Below, in pieces: positions 33,902-46,488 of a stretch of 64,000 nucleotides of DNA. The notes under the pieces were generated by a model. That model had not been told where the DNA came from. It saw only the letters and a list, made by a program, of their open reading frames with translations, and made no database searches. The stretch is from Zygnema circumcarinatum (lineage: Eukaryota > Streptophyta > Zygnematophyceae > Zygnematales > Zygnemataceae). The stretch lies in NCBI GenBank assembly GCA_037447605.1, contig CM074810.1, positions 754,290 to 818,289 on the forward strand, written 5' to 3'. The stretch's first letter is position 1; every line of letters begins with the position of its first letter. A program made the position numbers and the translations under genes.

Positions 33902-36900
33902 TCAATTCCCAGAAGCCCTCATTGTGGGCGTTAGCATTGCAGTGGTGCTATTGGGAGTCGGTGTGCCAGGGGGCGTTTCTGTGCACAACTGAATCTGTGC
34001 TGTTTTCAGTGGAAGGAGGAAGAAATTTGTTGGCAGTTTCAGCCGCACAGAACTTCTTTCTGGAGGAGAAGGAGCTGCAGGAAAAGCTTCATCGTGCGTG
34101 GCCTGCTCGGGCTCGGGTTCAACCTGCACAGAAAAATAGATCATGACTTACCACTTTGCATGAAGGAAACAAAACTCAAGCAACTTGCATTCTGCTATAT
34201 TGTTTTTTTCTGCACTTCATCATCCTTCATCCTTCTGCTTGTTGGAATAAGCACTGTTTTTAGACACTTTTTAGGCCCTTTTCAGTCCTTGTAGGGCAGA
34301 CTGAACAAAGCATGGCGGAGATTTGTGGCTGCAACGACCCTTTTCAGTTTAAGAAAAGAATGGGATTCTTTTTCAGATTCATTCTCACCTTAGCCCTGAA
34401 CCCTTTCATGCAGCAGTAGACCCCTGCCGCTGTGAGTGCGAGCAGGAAGAGGAACCCCCCCACGGAAATTCCAACTATAGCTCCAACCCTTAACCGAGAA
34501 CTGCGTCTCCTCGGTTGACTTTCAGAAGGCGGAGTCGAATTTGTGACTGGAAATGCAGAAACTTAAAAGGTAAGGAAGTTATTTCACGAATGTTCTCTGT
34601 TCTCCGTCAGTTTTTTCTTTTAACATTCCTTTCTATAAGCAGTTGTTGCGCAAGAGAGTTGCTTTTTAGGGCTGTAGATTCCATACAGTGCCTACCTAGC
34701 AGTTGCTGGATAACCATATACGATCCGAATTGTGACATCATGATGGATGCTCGCCTGTTGGGAAGCCACACGTGGCAGGGGTCCATTCGCTGCCACTTGC
34801 TCTGTAGTTTTGGAATTGTATCCTTTGTATGGAGGACATATATCTGCCTCTGTGTACAGGTAGTGTCGTTGGATTGACTTCCGGTCAGAGCAGATGTGAG
34901 AGCGTTAACGAGAGAGAATCCTCCGGGTTCATTTGTGGCATCACACTGACTTGGACATGCGTATTCACTGCAAATTCATTTCATACGACGCATTAGTGAT
35001 CTATGTTGAGGAGATGTTTAAGCCGAAGAATGTGTTTGCTGATCTAATATCATGTATCATCCATTTACAGGCTTCCTTTTGGTTTGAAATGCTCACCTTG
35101 AAGGTGGAGGGTCTGTTTCATAGTCCATCATGAGCAACATGGGATTCACTATAGGGCCAGTCCCGGCGATGGTTATTATGTTAGAGCAGATCACCTGCCC
35201 ATCTTCGGGTGGACTGCTCACATTCGATGATTTTGATACATTTGTTGTGAGCTCATTCACTGTAATCTTTCTCGCAGCTTGCTTTTTTTCATTTTTCGAT
35301 ATTGTCGGCAAAAATATCAGGTAACCCTTCCCAAGTATTAAGGTGCTCTCCAGCACCGGAACATCGCAGGATGCTGAGTGGCAGGAAACAGAAAAGTAGT
35401 GATTATGCAGAAAACATAAACAATAGTAATGAACCCAATCCACTTAACCTTGAATCAGCTATATCACTTCTCTACCCCATGAAACCTAAGGTTGCTTCTT
35501 TGTTAGACTTTTGCTTTTTCATGTGCGTAGAATCTCTTTCCAATGCATGCACACATACCTGAAGACTGGCAATTCCTGAGGTGTTGTATGGGCTCAGAAA
35601 AGGCTCCTCCAGCTGCTTCAAACTCAATAAACACAAGCATCCATGCACTGATAAGAACAGTCACATGTGCAGGCTCTAAGTCTGCATTGCCTGCAACGTC
35701 AATTGCACGGCTCGAGAATTTGTAGACCCCATCATAGAGCTCCTCATAGAAGACCATGTTCTGACATAGCCTCCACTCATGCACCACATATTGAGGCATA
35801 GCAGAGGCAAGTTGGCACTCATAGTGACTGATTCCTGAACCTCCATTTCTGTCGTTTCCTAAAGAGGTGAAGGTTGGGCTGAGGGAGTCAGGCAGGGAGC
35901 TGCTTGAAGAATAAAGCGATGTTTTGGGGGGAAGGGTATCTGCAAGAAATCGGCCCAGGGAGGTACATATTATAGAGATCTGACAGATTTCAAAAGCAAA
36001 GGTTCACATGTTTTACTTATCTGCAATAATGATATCTCCTCGTTCTAGCTCTGCAGGTTTCATTAGCAAGACAAAACACTCAATAGTATGGAAGTAAAAC
36101 CTCCTTCCACTTACATCTGCTGGTGAACTGAGTTTACTCTTTTTTTAATTTTGAGTTTCAAACTCACCTATAGTCCATGTGTATGCTGTCCAAGGGCCAA
36201 AATTTCCCTCTCTGTCACGAATCCGAATGCTGGCCTTATGTTCTCCTTCTGACAGCGACTCCATACTGATGGGGTTGCTGCAGTTGCTGATCGCATCTGT
36301 ATCCGGAAATTTGCATTCAAAGGAGCTTTTCCTGAAATCGATAGGAAGGGTTGAGGGTAATCGTCCAGTGCTTTCTTCTTCAAAAGAGAAACTGGCTGAA
36401 GTTTGGTTTGTGTATCGAAACGGAACAGGGGGCAAAAACTGTGCAGAAACATCGATCTGCAGTTCTATGTCTTCTTCAACAGAGAATTCAACTGTATATG
36501 GAAGTTCAGCCATATTGCCCACTTGATCGGCAGCTTTCACTTGGAATGTGTAGTTTCCTGGAAAGAGCTCACTATAGACTTTAGGGCTAACACATGGGGC
36601 CCACATCATAGCCTCTTCAAAATGGTTTTCTCTTTCTATCAAAAGGCAGAAATATGCTGCTATTCCAGACCCATCTTCACCATCACTTCCCAAGAAAGTG
36701 ATGTTGAACCTCCTCCCTGCTGTTTCCCAAACTGCATATTCTATAGAGGGGGCTTGGGCATCAAGTAGGAAAATTGTCTCATTAATGGGTCTCCAATTCC
36801 CAGCCAAGTCTTTTGCTGTAAGAGAAAATCGGTATTTTCCGGGGAGAAGCTGGGAGTAGGTTAATGGGCTGAAGCAGTTTCCCCAAGAAGTGGAGGTGGT

Positions 36901-39900
36901 CCAATTATCAGATTCCTTGATCTCCATTTTGCACATGTATTCTGCAGTTTCAGATGATACAAAGGTGAATTTTACTCTCTCAGAGTTGAGTACCGAAGCA
37001 GGCTTAGACAAGAATATGGTTTCGGGGGGGGTGATGTCAACAGTGAAGTCAACTGAAGCTGAAAAATTGCTCAGAAATCCGAGATTCCATGTGGGTACTG
37101 CTCGGACATAGAAGCGGTATCTTCCTTCTGAAAGGGGACGAGTAGGAATATATGGGCTACTGCAATTGTTGATCCATCCTGATGGGAGAGGAGGAATTTT
37201 GGGGCTTGTCCATATCTTCAAAAAGCAACCCCAGTCAGGTCTACCTGTAACTCCTTCTACTCCTTCAGAATCCAACTCAAAGGAGATTGCAGGCCTTGTA
37301 TTGTTTGTGAAAGGAGGAGGATATGCAGTTATAGCAGCTGCTGGGAGTAGAGTAGTCAAAACCCAGCTCTTTGTGGGAGGTTTTGTGTCCCAATTCCCAG
37401 CCAAGTCCACTGCCCGAACAGAAAATGTGTAGTTTCCATCATACATTCCTGAATACTGTTTAGGGCTCGTGCAATTCTCCCACCCGTGGGAGAGGTCTAG
37501 TCGAGGCATTTGCCCTCCTGGGGAGAGGGAGGGAATGGCAGGGATGACAGTTGATAGGGAGGGATAGGGAGTAGAGGGATTGGAGTCTCTCTGTTCTGGG
37601 GGAGGGTGGAGATTAACCGCAGTCAAAGAGCAGTGGAAGTAGCTAAAGTCTGAGGAGGATGAAGAGAATTGGAAGGCAGCCGTAGCAGAGAGAGGGGAGG
37701 TAGTGGAGGTAGATAAAAGGGAGGTGTCGGGAGGCACTGTGTTCACATTGAAACTCGCATTATACTCATTGCTTATAAGTACGTTCACAAATCTGCAGAA
37801 GATAGACAATATATTCGGCAAATGTTTAGGTATTGGAGTATTTTAAGGGATAGAATGCGTTTTTTTGGGTTTCTTTTGAATGACTCCTACCTCCTGTCTT
37901 CGGCTCTGGCCTGAAATAAATATTCGCCGTCCGGCAAGTTTTCGTACGATGCAGGAGATGAACACCTCTGCCACGTGGAGACCTTCCAGCGAGCTGTCAC
38001 GCGTGTGAGCTTGCAGGCCCATTGGATGGTGGGGCCCTCCGTTCCGGCTAGGAGAATGGTAAGGTTCACCATGTTTGTGTAGAAAGGAGGAGGCGGATTC
38101 GCATGCACTTCTGCAGGAACAAAGGTATGAAGTTTGGAAAAAAGTGACTAAGTCTCTTGGTCGTATAGTCAAGAATGAGTATGATGTATGGGTACACTGC
38201 CATCAGAAACAAGAATCTCCCCTTCCTGCGCTTCTAATAAACCGAGTAGAAAAACTAAAAGAAAAACTCTTTCTTTTAGAATACTCTATTCGATTTAGGC
38301 ACTGGTTTTTTTGTCTTGAAGCATCAGAAACATTTGTTTTTTGAGGTGGGTTCCTTGGAAATTGGGCATTTTTTTTACCCATGCAAGGGGTTTCGGAGAT
38401 AGGCCCCCGAGCAGCGAATGCGAAGGCCTGTCCCTGCATCATGGGGCTCAAAATGTTGATTTGATAGCCTTGGATTTCCGCCACGTATACTCCTGCTTGG
38501 GGTTGCCTAATCCAAACCTGCTAAGTGGAATTTCAGATGGTGGCAATTGCATTAGAAATATGTGTTTGTTGTTTGTGTTGTGTTGTGTTGTGTAATGTAG
38601 GAATGGGTTCTACTTCTGACACGATACTATTATATTACATATCAATTGTCGTTTTACCTCCTTGGACAGATTGACAACGAAGCAGTTGTTCATTTTTTGA
38701 TGCAGTTAGAAACTCATATAACACGACTTTCAACCAATTTAAACAGCTTCAACCTCGTTAGAAGCAATCTGCAGTTTGTCTCACACGTGCCATCATTCCC
38801 AATACATAATTAAGAAGCCAATCTTCCCTCACTTACTTGCTCGACGTTGTTAACATTGTCGGGCTCCCCTCCTCCGTTACCCCAATAAGCTTCTCCGGTC
38901 GGTCCCATCACCAAAAGATGAAGATTATTTACTAACTTGGGCTGAGTCGAATCCCCTCCAAGCAGGGCAGGAGCATCGTGCCTGCAATAGATATAAATAC
39001 CTTACTAAATATGGCTTTCCTGCTTTTCATGGGGCTGAAACGGATCAACCCATTACGACTGTGCCTTTAATGGGTCTTTAGTGTGCCTTCTAAATCGAAC
39101 TTTCTCCTTGAAGTCTCACCCAAAGGAGAAAACCATCGTGAGTTCAATGCCATTTTCTTTCTCTAGAAATCCATTAGAGGGAAAGTTGGGCCCACCAAAC
39201 GAGTGTGATCTTCAACCCGTTGGCATTGTCGGGAGAGGAGAGGAAGCAGAAGCGGTCTCCGTATCCCGTCTTCAAAGGTGCTCCCTCCCTCACCAACAGA
39301 GGGAGAGAGTCGGCCCCTTCAAGGGGGAGACTGCTTAGGAGGTCCACTCGGCCGAAGCCTTGGTTCATGGAAGGGGGGAAATCCATGGGCTGAGAGTCTC
39401 CTGAAAGAGCAGTCAAAACCCACATGCTGTTTTGTTTACTGCTTCTTTTCTTTGGGATTGTGAAAGGGCAGCTCAGAGGGTCCATGCACGCTTTCCGTGC
39501 ATAGTTTCAGTTGAGAAAGACCCACCCACCATTGACACCGTTCATGTGCACAGCTCCGTTGAGCATAACGGCCTTCACTAACATTCCAGTGGGCTCGAAT
39601 CCCTTGCTGGGATTCTGCAGGAACAGCATTGGGCAATTCATATGCTCAGTCTAAATCAACCTAAGGACCATGCAGTCGTGGAAAAAGAAAGCTTATTGAA
39701 AGCTTGAGGAACAGTTCAGATGATGCAATAATGCGTATGGTGCGTTTGGCTATGGTCCTTTACCTTCTTTCCTGAAGGATAGAACCCATCCATGAAGTAT
39801 TGCCGGATGAGGGCTGCACTGCCTGCAGCGATGGGAGAGGCCATGGATGTTCCGGACTTGCCTGCATTCGGATTGCCAATGTTAGAAAACTGAAGGCGAA

Positions 39901-42900
39901 ATAAAATGCCAAATGTTGAAAAGTGCTCAGCAAGCAGTGGGGGAAAAGTTGAGATTTTTCTACTTCTTAGGGCTCGAACAATCTTACTGCTGGTTGAGCA
40001 GGATGACGAGGTAGTGTCGGAGCTGTACCTCGCAGAAATAATCCCATCGCCTGCCATGCATGTCCAAGAACAGGGGAATCATGCAGTAGTTCAGCAATTC
40101 CTTCTAGTTTTTTTTTTAAACTATTGACAAGCTTTGAACATGTGATGTTTTGAAGATTTTGGTTTGCACTTATTGACTTGGTTTCGTGCAAAGAGAATGT
40201 TCTAACCCGGAGCTGTAATTTCAGGCTTTATACGACCGTCGGAAGTGGGCCCCCAACTGGAGAATCCCGCCATGGAATTTGGACCGTAGCGGAGGTCGAG
40301 GGGGAGGGGTTCAATGGAGAGTTGAAGGAGAGAGCCGGAAGATAGGAGAGAGAAAAATGCATCTCCCACAGCGAAGGGAATGGACCCCCCCGGAATGGTA
40401 ATGGAGTCACTTGAGCTGAATGGGGGAGCCATTGTGAAGTAACCCATAGAGTCGGTGTTTGAAACAATGGCAGCTGCGGCTTTACTTTGTTGAGCGTTTC
40501 GCAGCTGCATGGTCGTTCAAAAGTTGCAGTGGGCGTTCGTAAAAAAAGAATAAGATTTACTTTCCTAAGCATCTCACATAGCAGACTTCTCTCGGGCCGT
40601 GTTTTACTGATTACTGATTTACCCACGCGTTTGAGTTTCATGCAAGCAATGCTTCGATTTTGACCCGCTATCTTCGTCGTCTTCGTTGTTTTGGGTCGTT
40701 TTGCAGAACCATGACTTCATTGACTAAAATTGGTTAAGTGATTGATTACCTTAGTTGCATAGATGCAGTTCCCTCTCGTCAATAAGACAATGTTTCCGGC
40801 AATTTCCGGGGCATTAGTCAGCTCTGTGCAGCCATCCGTCGGAATCCCCCGAACAACGTTGTGGGGTTGCTTCCATTTTGATGGTTTGGAGGCAAAAGAA
40901 GGACCATAGGAGTGCTCCAAAAGAGGGTACCATGGCTGGTCTATGCGCAGCTTCAAGCGTTCCGGCACCACTATGGACATCTTAAAAGTGGCTTCAGCCG
41001 CTTTGGAGGATGTTCCCACAGCCCCTAGGGTTGCTCCCACAGCGATGCAGTTCTTGGCAAGAGCGGGGGAAGTTATAGTCACTGCACAATGTGGGAGAGA
41101 CGGAATTTGATGCTTTAGGATGGGTCGTCTCCTCTTTTTCTCCCTCTCTCTCTCTCTCTCTCGCACTCCCTCTTTCTCTCTCTCTATCTCTCTCTCTCTC
41201 TCTCTCTCTCCTCTCTCTCTCCCCTCTCCCTCTCCCTCTATCTCTCTCTCTCTCTCTCGCCTCCCCTTCTCCTCTGCTCCATTTCCAGTGCTTGAAAGCT
41301 GGGGAGAGAGGACTGACCTTGTTTGTTGTGCAGTAGGCCCTGGTTGCCTGCGGCCACAAAGGGCAGAAACATCTGCGGCAGAGGGGAGCCGAAATGGGCA
41401 CAGAGAGGGTAGTAAGGAAAAACATAGCTGGGGGTACAAGAACAGAGGACTCATCTATTTTTGTTAAGAACCTACAAGTTGTCGTTTTGGCCAAATTGCT
41501 GAAAGTGTTCAAGGAAGGATTGACTATCTCACGGGATTCTCAAAAGTAAACTTATCAACAGTCTGTGCGAAGATGTCGTATGTTGTCGATGCTGTCCCCC
41601 AAGAGTCGCTGTGTATGCGTGCACCCACTTCATATGCGTGTCTGTGCAAGAAGTGACAGAAGCCCAATGCCCATTTTTGTTTGCAGGAAGAAACGAAAGA
41701 CTAAATCTCTTACATGTGTGCATGTGTATGCATGAAATGTTTTGAGTTCCACTGCCTAATTCCAAAGTTCAGCTCTGCCAATCACCTGCTCAGCACACAC
41801 GGAGGCTTACGCGTAGTAATCGTCTCCCATCGTACGAGGAGGAATGATGTAGTCCACATTTCCCGCCGCCATGTCCGTAAAGAAGAGCTTGGCATCGGGA
41901 GCCATTCCATTGAACTTGGAATTCTCCGTTGAGTTTTTATCCTGAGAAAGACAGTGCCCTAAAAGAGAGCCACACACGTGTGTTCCGTGACTCTCCTCGT
42001 CCACCCCATTGCCTCCACTCGCAATGCGATAACCCACCACCTTGCGATGGGAGAGGCCTGGTATTGAGGTGCTGGAATCTTGGAAAAAGCAACTGACCAA
42101 ATGGGTTTCAAAAAATAACAAATTCACATGTCAGATGTAAGAAAAAAATGAAGAATCCACTTTTCACTTTAGTAAGAAGTTGGTGGCTACAACCGGTCAA
42201 TTTTCAGACTGCTTGAATGCCACCTAAGGTAGTCAAGCTGACTACAAAGGGCTCCCTTCTCTCCTCACCTTTTCAAGTCGACTCCGCTATCGCCAACCCC
42301 GACTATCTGATTTTTCCCCAGAATGCCGGCCTTCCAAAAAGCTCTGGCAGGCCCAAAAATCCCTTTAGTCACTTCATCGTTGGTGAGAGGTATGTTGACT
42401 CCTGATTGCACAGTGGACCCTGCATACATGTTGTGAAGGCGTGTGACTGGCTGGGGAGAAAGCCAATGAACCCATTCTTGATGTGAAAACCACTCTAAAG
42501 CAAAGGGGAGATGCTTTAAAGGAACCGTTGCTTGTACTATGTTGCTTGCAACGGCCACTAACCGAACAGTAGTTTGGATATTCTCATTTGAACTCGGAAG
42601 GGACTCCTTTCGCCGAAGTGCTTCCAAGAATGCCACTTCCCACTGTACGGCTAAGCTGTGTGATACACTGAAAGGGGTGTTTCTACGTTTTTCAACTGGG
42701 TGTCCTTCAAATGGTAGAATTATATTGAAAGGAAGGTTTCCATGCGAATCATTCACCAGTCGCTCGTATATGAGATCGCCATGGCTGAAAGATTTCTTGT
42801 TCTTTAGCCCCCTGGGTTGAACAAAGCCGGAGGAGTGCGAGAGGAATTTCAGAAACAGAGAAATTCAAGCATATAGGAGGCTTCTATTAAGTGTCAAGTG

Positions 42901-43688
42901 ATTGCAATGAAGCAATTCTTAAACTACGCCTTTCTAAACCAGTTTAAATTGAGCCTGGAATGCATACAACGAATTAATGCTTACTCTAAAATGGGCTCCC
43001 ATTCCGGTGCCAGTTTCGACTCCGCACCGTAATCGCCGATCCATGCGATTCCAGCCAGAGCTCGTAGCCTCTGCACCGTTAAATAATCATAGACGAATAC
43101 AAGATAGCAGCCATGTGGGAGATACCCTATGATTTCGCTTCCTGACTCAGCCGCAACTGCATGAAGATCATCTAAAAATGAGGCCCGAAACATGGCTTCC
43201 TCATTCAGCTTTACCAGTACTTGCTTCTTAAGTAACAATCTTATTCGTTTTGGGTCGAAGGTAATTTTCTTATCAGATAACGCTACTCTTCTTGACACGA
43301 CTGTTTCAAGGTCGACCTTTGGGCTTCCCCTGTCTCCGCTTTCACCCAATTTCTCTTCCACTTCTCCAGCATTGAATGTAGGATAATTACATGTGTTATG
43401 TGGATTTTTTATATTCAGAGCATGTGTACATTGTGATCTATGGGCATCTATAGAGGAACTCTGAGAATGGAGAAGAGTTGGAAACACTTGCGAGTCAGAA
43501 CCAGCATGGAACGACTCCTCTGTGATTTCCGGGACGCTATGCGTATCTACCGTGTGGCTGGCTAAGAAAATCTTGTGCTGCAGCGCCAAATTAGGGTCCA
43601 GAATGGACAAAATGCAGCCGAGAAGGAGCTTCTGCAGAACATTGGCGGGAATATGACGCACTTTATGATCCAAAACTAGGATAAACAT
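33902..43688 (-). CDS. Subtilisin-like (S8) protease with Ig-like repeats and a C-terminal membrane anchor, about 2040 residues
   Basis: Twenty exons phase without a break: 43688-42985, 42811-42269, 42092-41811, 41641-41533, 41372-41318, 41081-40750, 40504-40207, 40050-39988, 39861-39764, 39614-39530, 39400-39196, 38981-38837, 38517-38379, 38110-37891, 37792-36168, 35939-35559, 35373-35097, 34877-34696, 34546-34389 and 34123-33902. Catalytic blocks are Asp in GVGDSGVDLK, His in SHGTHVCGSLLG, the oxyanion Asn in FVAAGNQG and Ser in SGTSMASP. Between the last two lies a PA-type insert (NIVLLTRGNC). After the protease come about seven repeats ending in motifs such as YTFSVRAVDLAGN, YRFSLTAKDLAGN and YKFSSRAIDVAGN, with paired Cys. 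Near the end, after a basic RRRSSR, is one membrane helix (VGAIVGISVGGFLFLLALTA), then a short tail. The N terminus lacks an obvious signal peptide, so an upstream exon may be missing. Likely a cell-surface or secretory-pathway protease. Confidence 0.88.
41140..41270. repeat. CT dinucleotide-rich tract in a subtilase intron
   Basis: The intron between exons 5 and 6 of the subtilase gene holds CTCTCTCT runs with CCCTCT interruptions. It keeps frames open on both strands that should not be read as protein. Confidence 0.85.
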
Positions 43689-44529
43689 GCTGCTTATCAA
43701 ATAAAGATTAAAACTTTCAAAATATGCACTAGTCTCCTCGTATGATAATCATACGTCCATCGAGAAGAAAACACAAAACTGTGCAGAATCTTGCAACCGA
43801 CAAAACTGATTGCGCCGCCAAGTTCTTGAGAGACAGGGAGAGTGAAGACGGAGACTGGGATAGTGAGGGAGAGTGGGAGAGGTAGAGCGAGTGAGCGAGC
43901 CAGAGAGAGAGAGAGAGAGAGAGAGCGGGAGAGAGAGAGCAGGAGGGGAGAGCCCCTCCCGCAGCAGCGGCGGGCGCGCCGGCCGGCGGCCCCGATCAGC
44001 GGAAGCGGCAGGCGGCTCGATGGGGCGAACAGGTTCTATGGACGCAGTTGGGAAAATTGGGCACATTCAACGGAATCACCCACATGGAACGCGCTCAACA
44101 CATGGAACTGTGCAATCGGGAAGCTTCTGGTAGTTGTGAAGGGTTTAGGGTTCTAGGGTGTTCAGAGTGCAACCCCAATTTCATGTTTCATGCTTTTGTG
44201 GAGTCGAACCATTCGCCTGACCACCGCGTCCCTAGCGCCGCGCGATGTAATGGACTTAGTTGGTAGTTGTCTGATCATGTTTGAGTATGAATTTGAGGTT
44301 GTCAACCATTGAGGGCCGCATCATCTCACATTGTCGACGGAGCCAGTCGTTGGGCCTCTTGTTTGTTCGCGCGCGCTACAGCGCATGCATGCTTCCCCAC
44401 ATAGCGCCGACCCTCCAATGGCGACCAAAGAAAGGGCAGCCAAGCAAGGCGATGGAGGCCATCATGGTCAAGAAACCATGAACTATTTGGTAGTCTTTGA
44501 GGTAGCCATGGCCATGGCGGAGAAGGAGG
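43689..44529. other. Upstream region of the subtilase gene
   Basis: A GA-repeat (43885-43950) and a GC-rich stretch (43960-44020) lie within 330 bases of the subtilase ATG and may be its promoter or an unrecognised first exon. No frame with a clear signal peptide could be joined. No other gene is seen. Confidence 0.45.
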
Positions 44530-44685
44530 GCCAGTGGCGGACCTACGTATACAAGTTGGAGGGTGGAGGCAAAGCTCCCCCTCAGGTTTTGAAGATTCAA
44601 CTTCTTATAGTTTTCTCTTATGTTTTTTTTATTCTGAAAGAGGGTTTAGCGCCCCCTCAGCAAAATTCCTGGACGCGTCACTGGC
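44530..44685. mobile_element. Miniature inverted-repeat element, copy 1 (Mutator-like)
   Basis: About 156 bases start GCCAGTGGCGGACCTACGTA and end GACGCGTCACTGGC, giving imperfect terminal inverted repeats. The interior (ACAAGTTGG, CCCCCTCAGGTTTTGAA, TTATTCTGAAAGAGGG) matches copies 2 and 3. There is no coding capacity and no clean target duplication is visible. Confidence 0.7.
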
Positions 44686-45020
44686 AATGCTGGAGAAAGT
44701 CGGGAGCAGGCTGGGGCAATTGATAGTCGGAAAAGGATGTGCATCGAGAAACTTGCAAGAGTGGTTGTTGCAGGAGCTCTATACCATAACTCTAATTGAG
44801 TGAAAGATGCGCAGGCAGGTGAGAGTTTCATACAATTTTTTTTTTAATTTGTGTGGAGTCGACGCGTCGATCTTGGAAGTGTGAGGGGCCGACGCTTGAG
44901 CAGCTTGTTTCTCAGCTGCTTTCGCCTTTATCGAGATTCGAGAGTCGAGGTTGATGGCTATGTATGGGCCATTGCACTCTTGGAGCATACATGGCATGAG
45001 GGGCAGTGGTCAGGCCTGGA

Positions 45021-45170
45021 CCAATGGCGGATCGACATATACAAGTTGGGGGGTTGTAGGCCCACTGAGGTCTTGAAAATTCGACTCTGTTTAGTTTTAT
45101 CTTATGTATTTTATTCTGAAAGTGTGCTTAGCCCCCCCCCCTCAGCAAAAAATTTGGATCCGCCTCTGGC
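45021..45170. mobile_element. Miniature inverted-repeat element, copy 2 (Mutator-like)
   Basis: The element starts CCAATGGCGGATCGACATAT and ends GGATCCGCCTCTGG. Its interior is collinear with copy 1. GCCTGGAC on the left and GCTTGGAC on the right may be a decayed target duplication. Confidence 0.7.
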
Positions 45171-45684
45171 TTGGACATGTAGGCATATATTGCACTTGAA
45201 CTTGTACATTTAATGAAAATACCACCAACCCTAAATGACAACTCTGCATAAGGTAACGCCACGTGGAAAGATAATGAGGAAGGAAGACGTGACACAATGT
45301 TGGCAAACGCAGCTCTGTCTTAAGACTTTTCTAGCACCAAATATACTTCATACAATGCACAAGTCGTGCACAACTCCGAAAACATTTATATTTCGACCTT
45401 TTCTGGTTTGTATCCGAACTGTGTATCTGTTGGATGGAACAGTTGTTTTCCTTTGCATTCCTGGGATTAAAGCAATTTAAAGAGAAATGCCTTAACAAGG
45501 ATAGAACCAAGCAAATCACCCTCCAGCATTCACATTTCATAGCCTGGTTTTCTTACAACTATCGAAGGCATGCTTGTCAATGTAAGCCATGGCGCGGTTT
45601 GCCAACATGCTGACTATATATTGGTTGCGTTATTTTCTATTCATCACATGTGCAATACCCGTACTCGCATCCCCCTGTGATAAC

Positions 45685-45900
45685 CAGTGGCGGATCCAGG
45701 ATTTCTTCTGAGGTGGGGCTACGCCCTCTTTCAGCATAAAATACATAATATTAAATTATAAAAAGTTGAATTTCCAAAACCTGAAGGGGGGATAAACCCT
45801 CTTTCAGCATAAAATACATAAGATAAAATTAGAAAAAGTTGACTTTCAAAACCTGAGGGGGAGCTTCTCCCCCCGAACTTGTATTTGCAGGTCAGCCACT
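45685..45900. mobile_element. Miniature inverted-repeat element, copy 3, with 9-bp target duplication
   Basis: This copy is in the opposite orientation. It starts CAGTGGCGGATCCAGG and ends GGTCAGCCACT. It is flanked by perfect TGTGATAAC copies at 45676-45684 and 45901-45909. A 9-bp duplication is typical of the Mutator superfamily. Inside, a segment beginning CCCTCTTTCAGCATAAAATA is repeated at a 74-bp offset, so the interior has been tandemly duplicated. Confidence 0.8.
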
Positions 45901-45975
45901 TGTGATAACTTTTTAGGGGGCCAGATGTAGGCACTGATCATTAGGGGGAGTTTGAGCTCCACGGGAGCCCGATAT

Positions 45976-46488
45976 TCAGCGCTTGGACATGCAACTTTCG
46001 CCGCCTATCTGACTACTCGGCTGATGAAGCTTCAGGGGATCCCAAGGAGACATTTCCCTTTCCGTACCACACAGCCACTTTAATTTGGCCTTCTCACGAT
46101 CGAGCATGAAGACGGCGGTGCTGCAGTCTGCAGGCAGCTCGCACGTCCAGGACAGTGGCGGATCCGCGGCTGTCGCAAAACTTGACAAGCTTGAATGTTG
46201 AATAGTAAAAGTACACTTGGATTTCAGAGTTTTTTTCCCAACCGAATGATCAGCTTCCCCTGAACTACCCTGCAGCCGGCCCTGATCCAGAACGTTCGGA
46301 TTGTCCCGAGACTCCTTTCGACCCTTCTTTGCATTTTCGTTGAAGAAATTTACAACTCCATAGGCTATACTAGCGGCTCGTACGGAAATTATGACCAGCC
46401 GCTCGCGTATGTGCGTGCGGGGAGCGTGTCTAAGCTCCCAGACAGAGCAGACCATTGCTCCGATGGAGGCAGTCATGTCGAAATTCAT
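45976..46488 (-). CDS. Doubtful 170-residue open frame
   Basis: An ATG at 46488 opens 170 residues of mixed composition (for example ASIAYGVVNFFNENAKKG). It overlaps an isolated CAGTGGCGGATCC repeat end near 46153, and no family is recognised. On the other strand a frame from ATG 46391 reads 173 residues with MAAMAACLPARPPVV inside, which looks like a transit peptide. At most one of these is likely real, and neither is well supported. Confidence 0.2.
   Translation of the reverse strand: MNFDMTASIGAMVCSVWELRHAPRTHIRERLVIISVRAASIAYGVVNFFNENAKKGRKESRDNPNVLDQGRLQGSSGEADHSVGKKTLKSKCTFTIQHSSLSSFATAADPPLSWTCELPADCSTAVFMLDREKAKLKWLCGTEREMSPWDPLKLHQPSSQIGGESCMSKR

Noticed and set aside
44048-44803. 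Frames containing TYVYKLEGGGKAPPQVLK
   Set aside because: They overlap MITE copy 1; the open frame comes from the element, not a gene.
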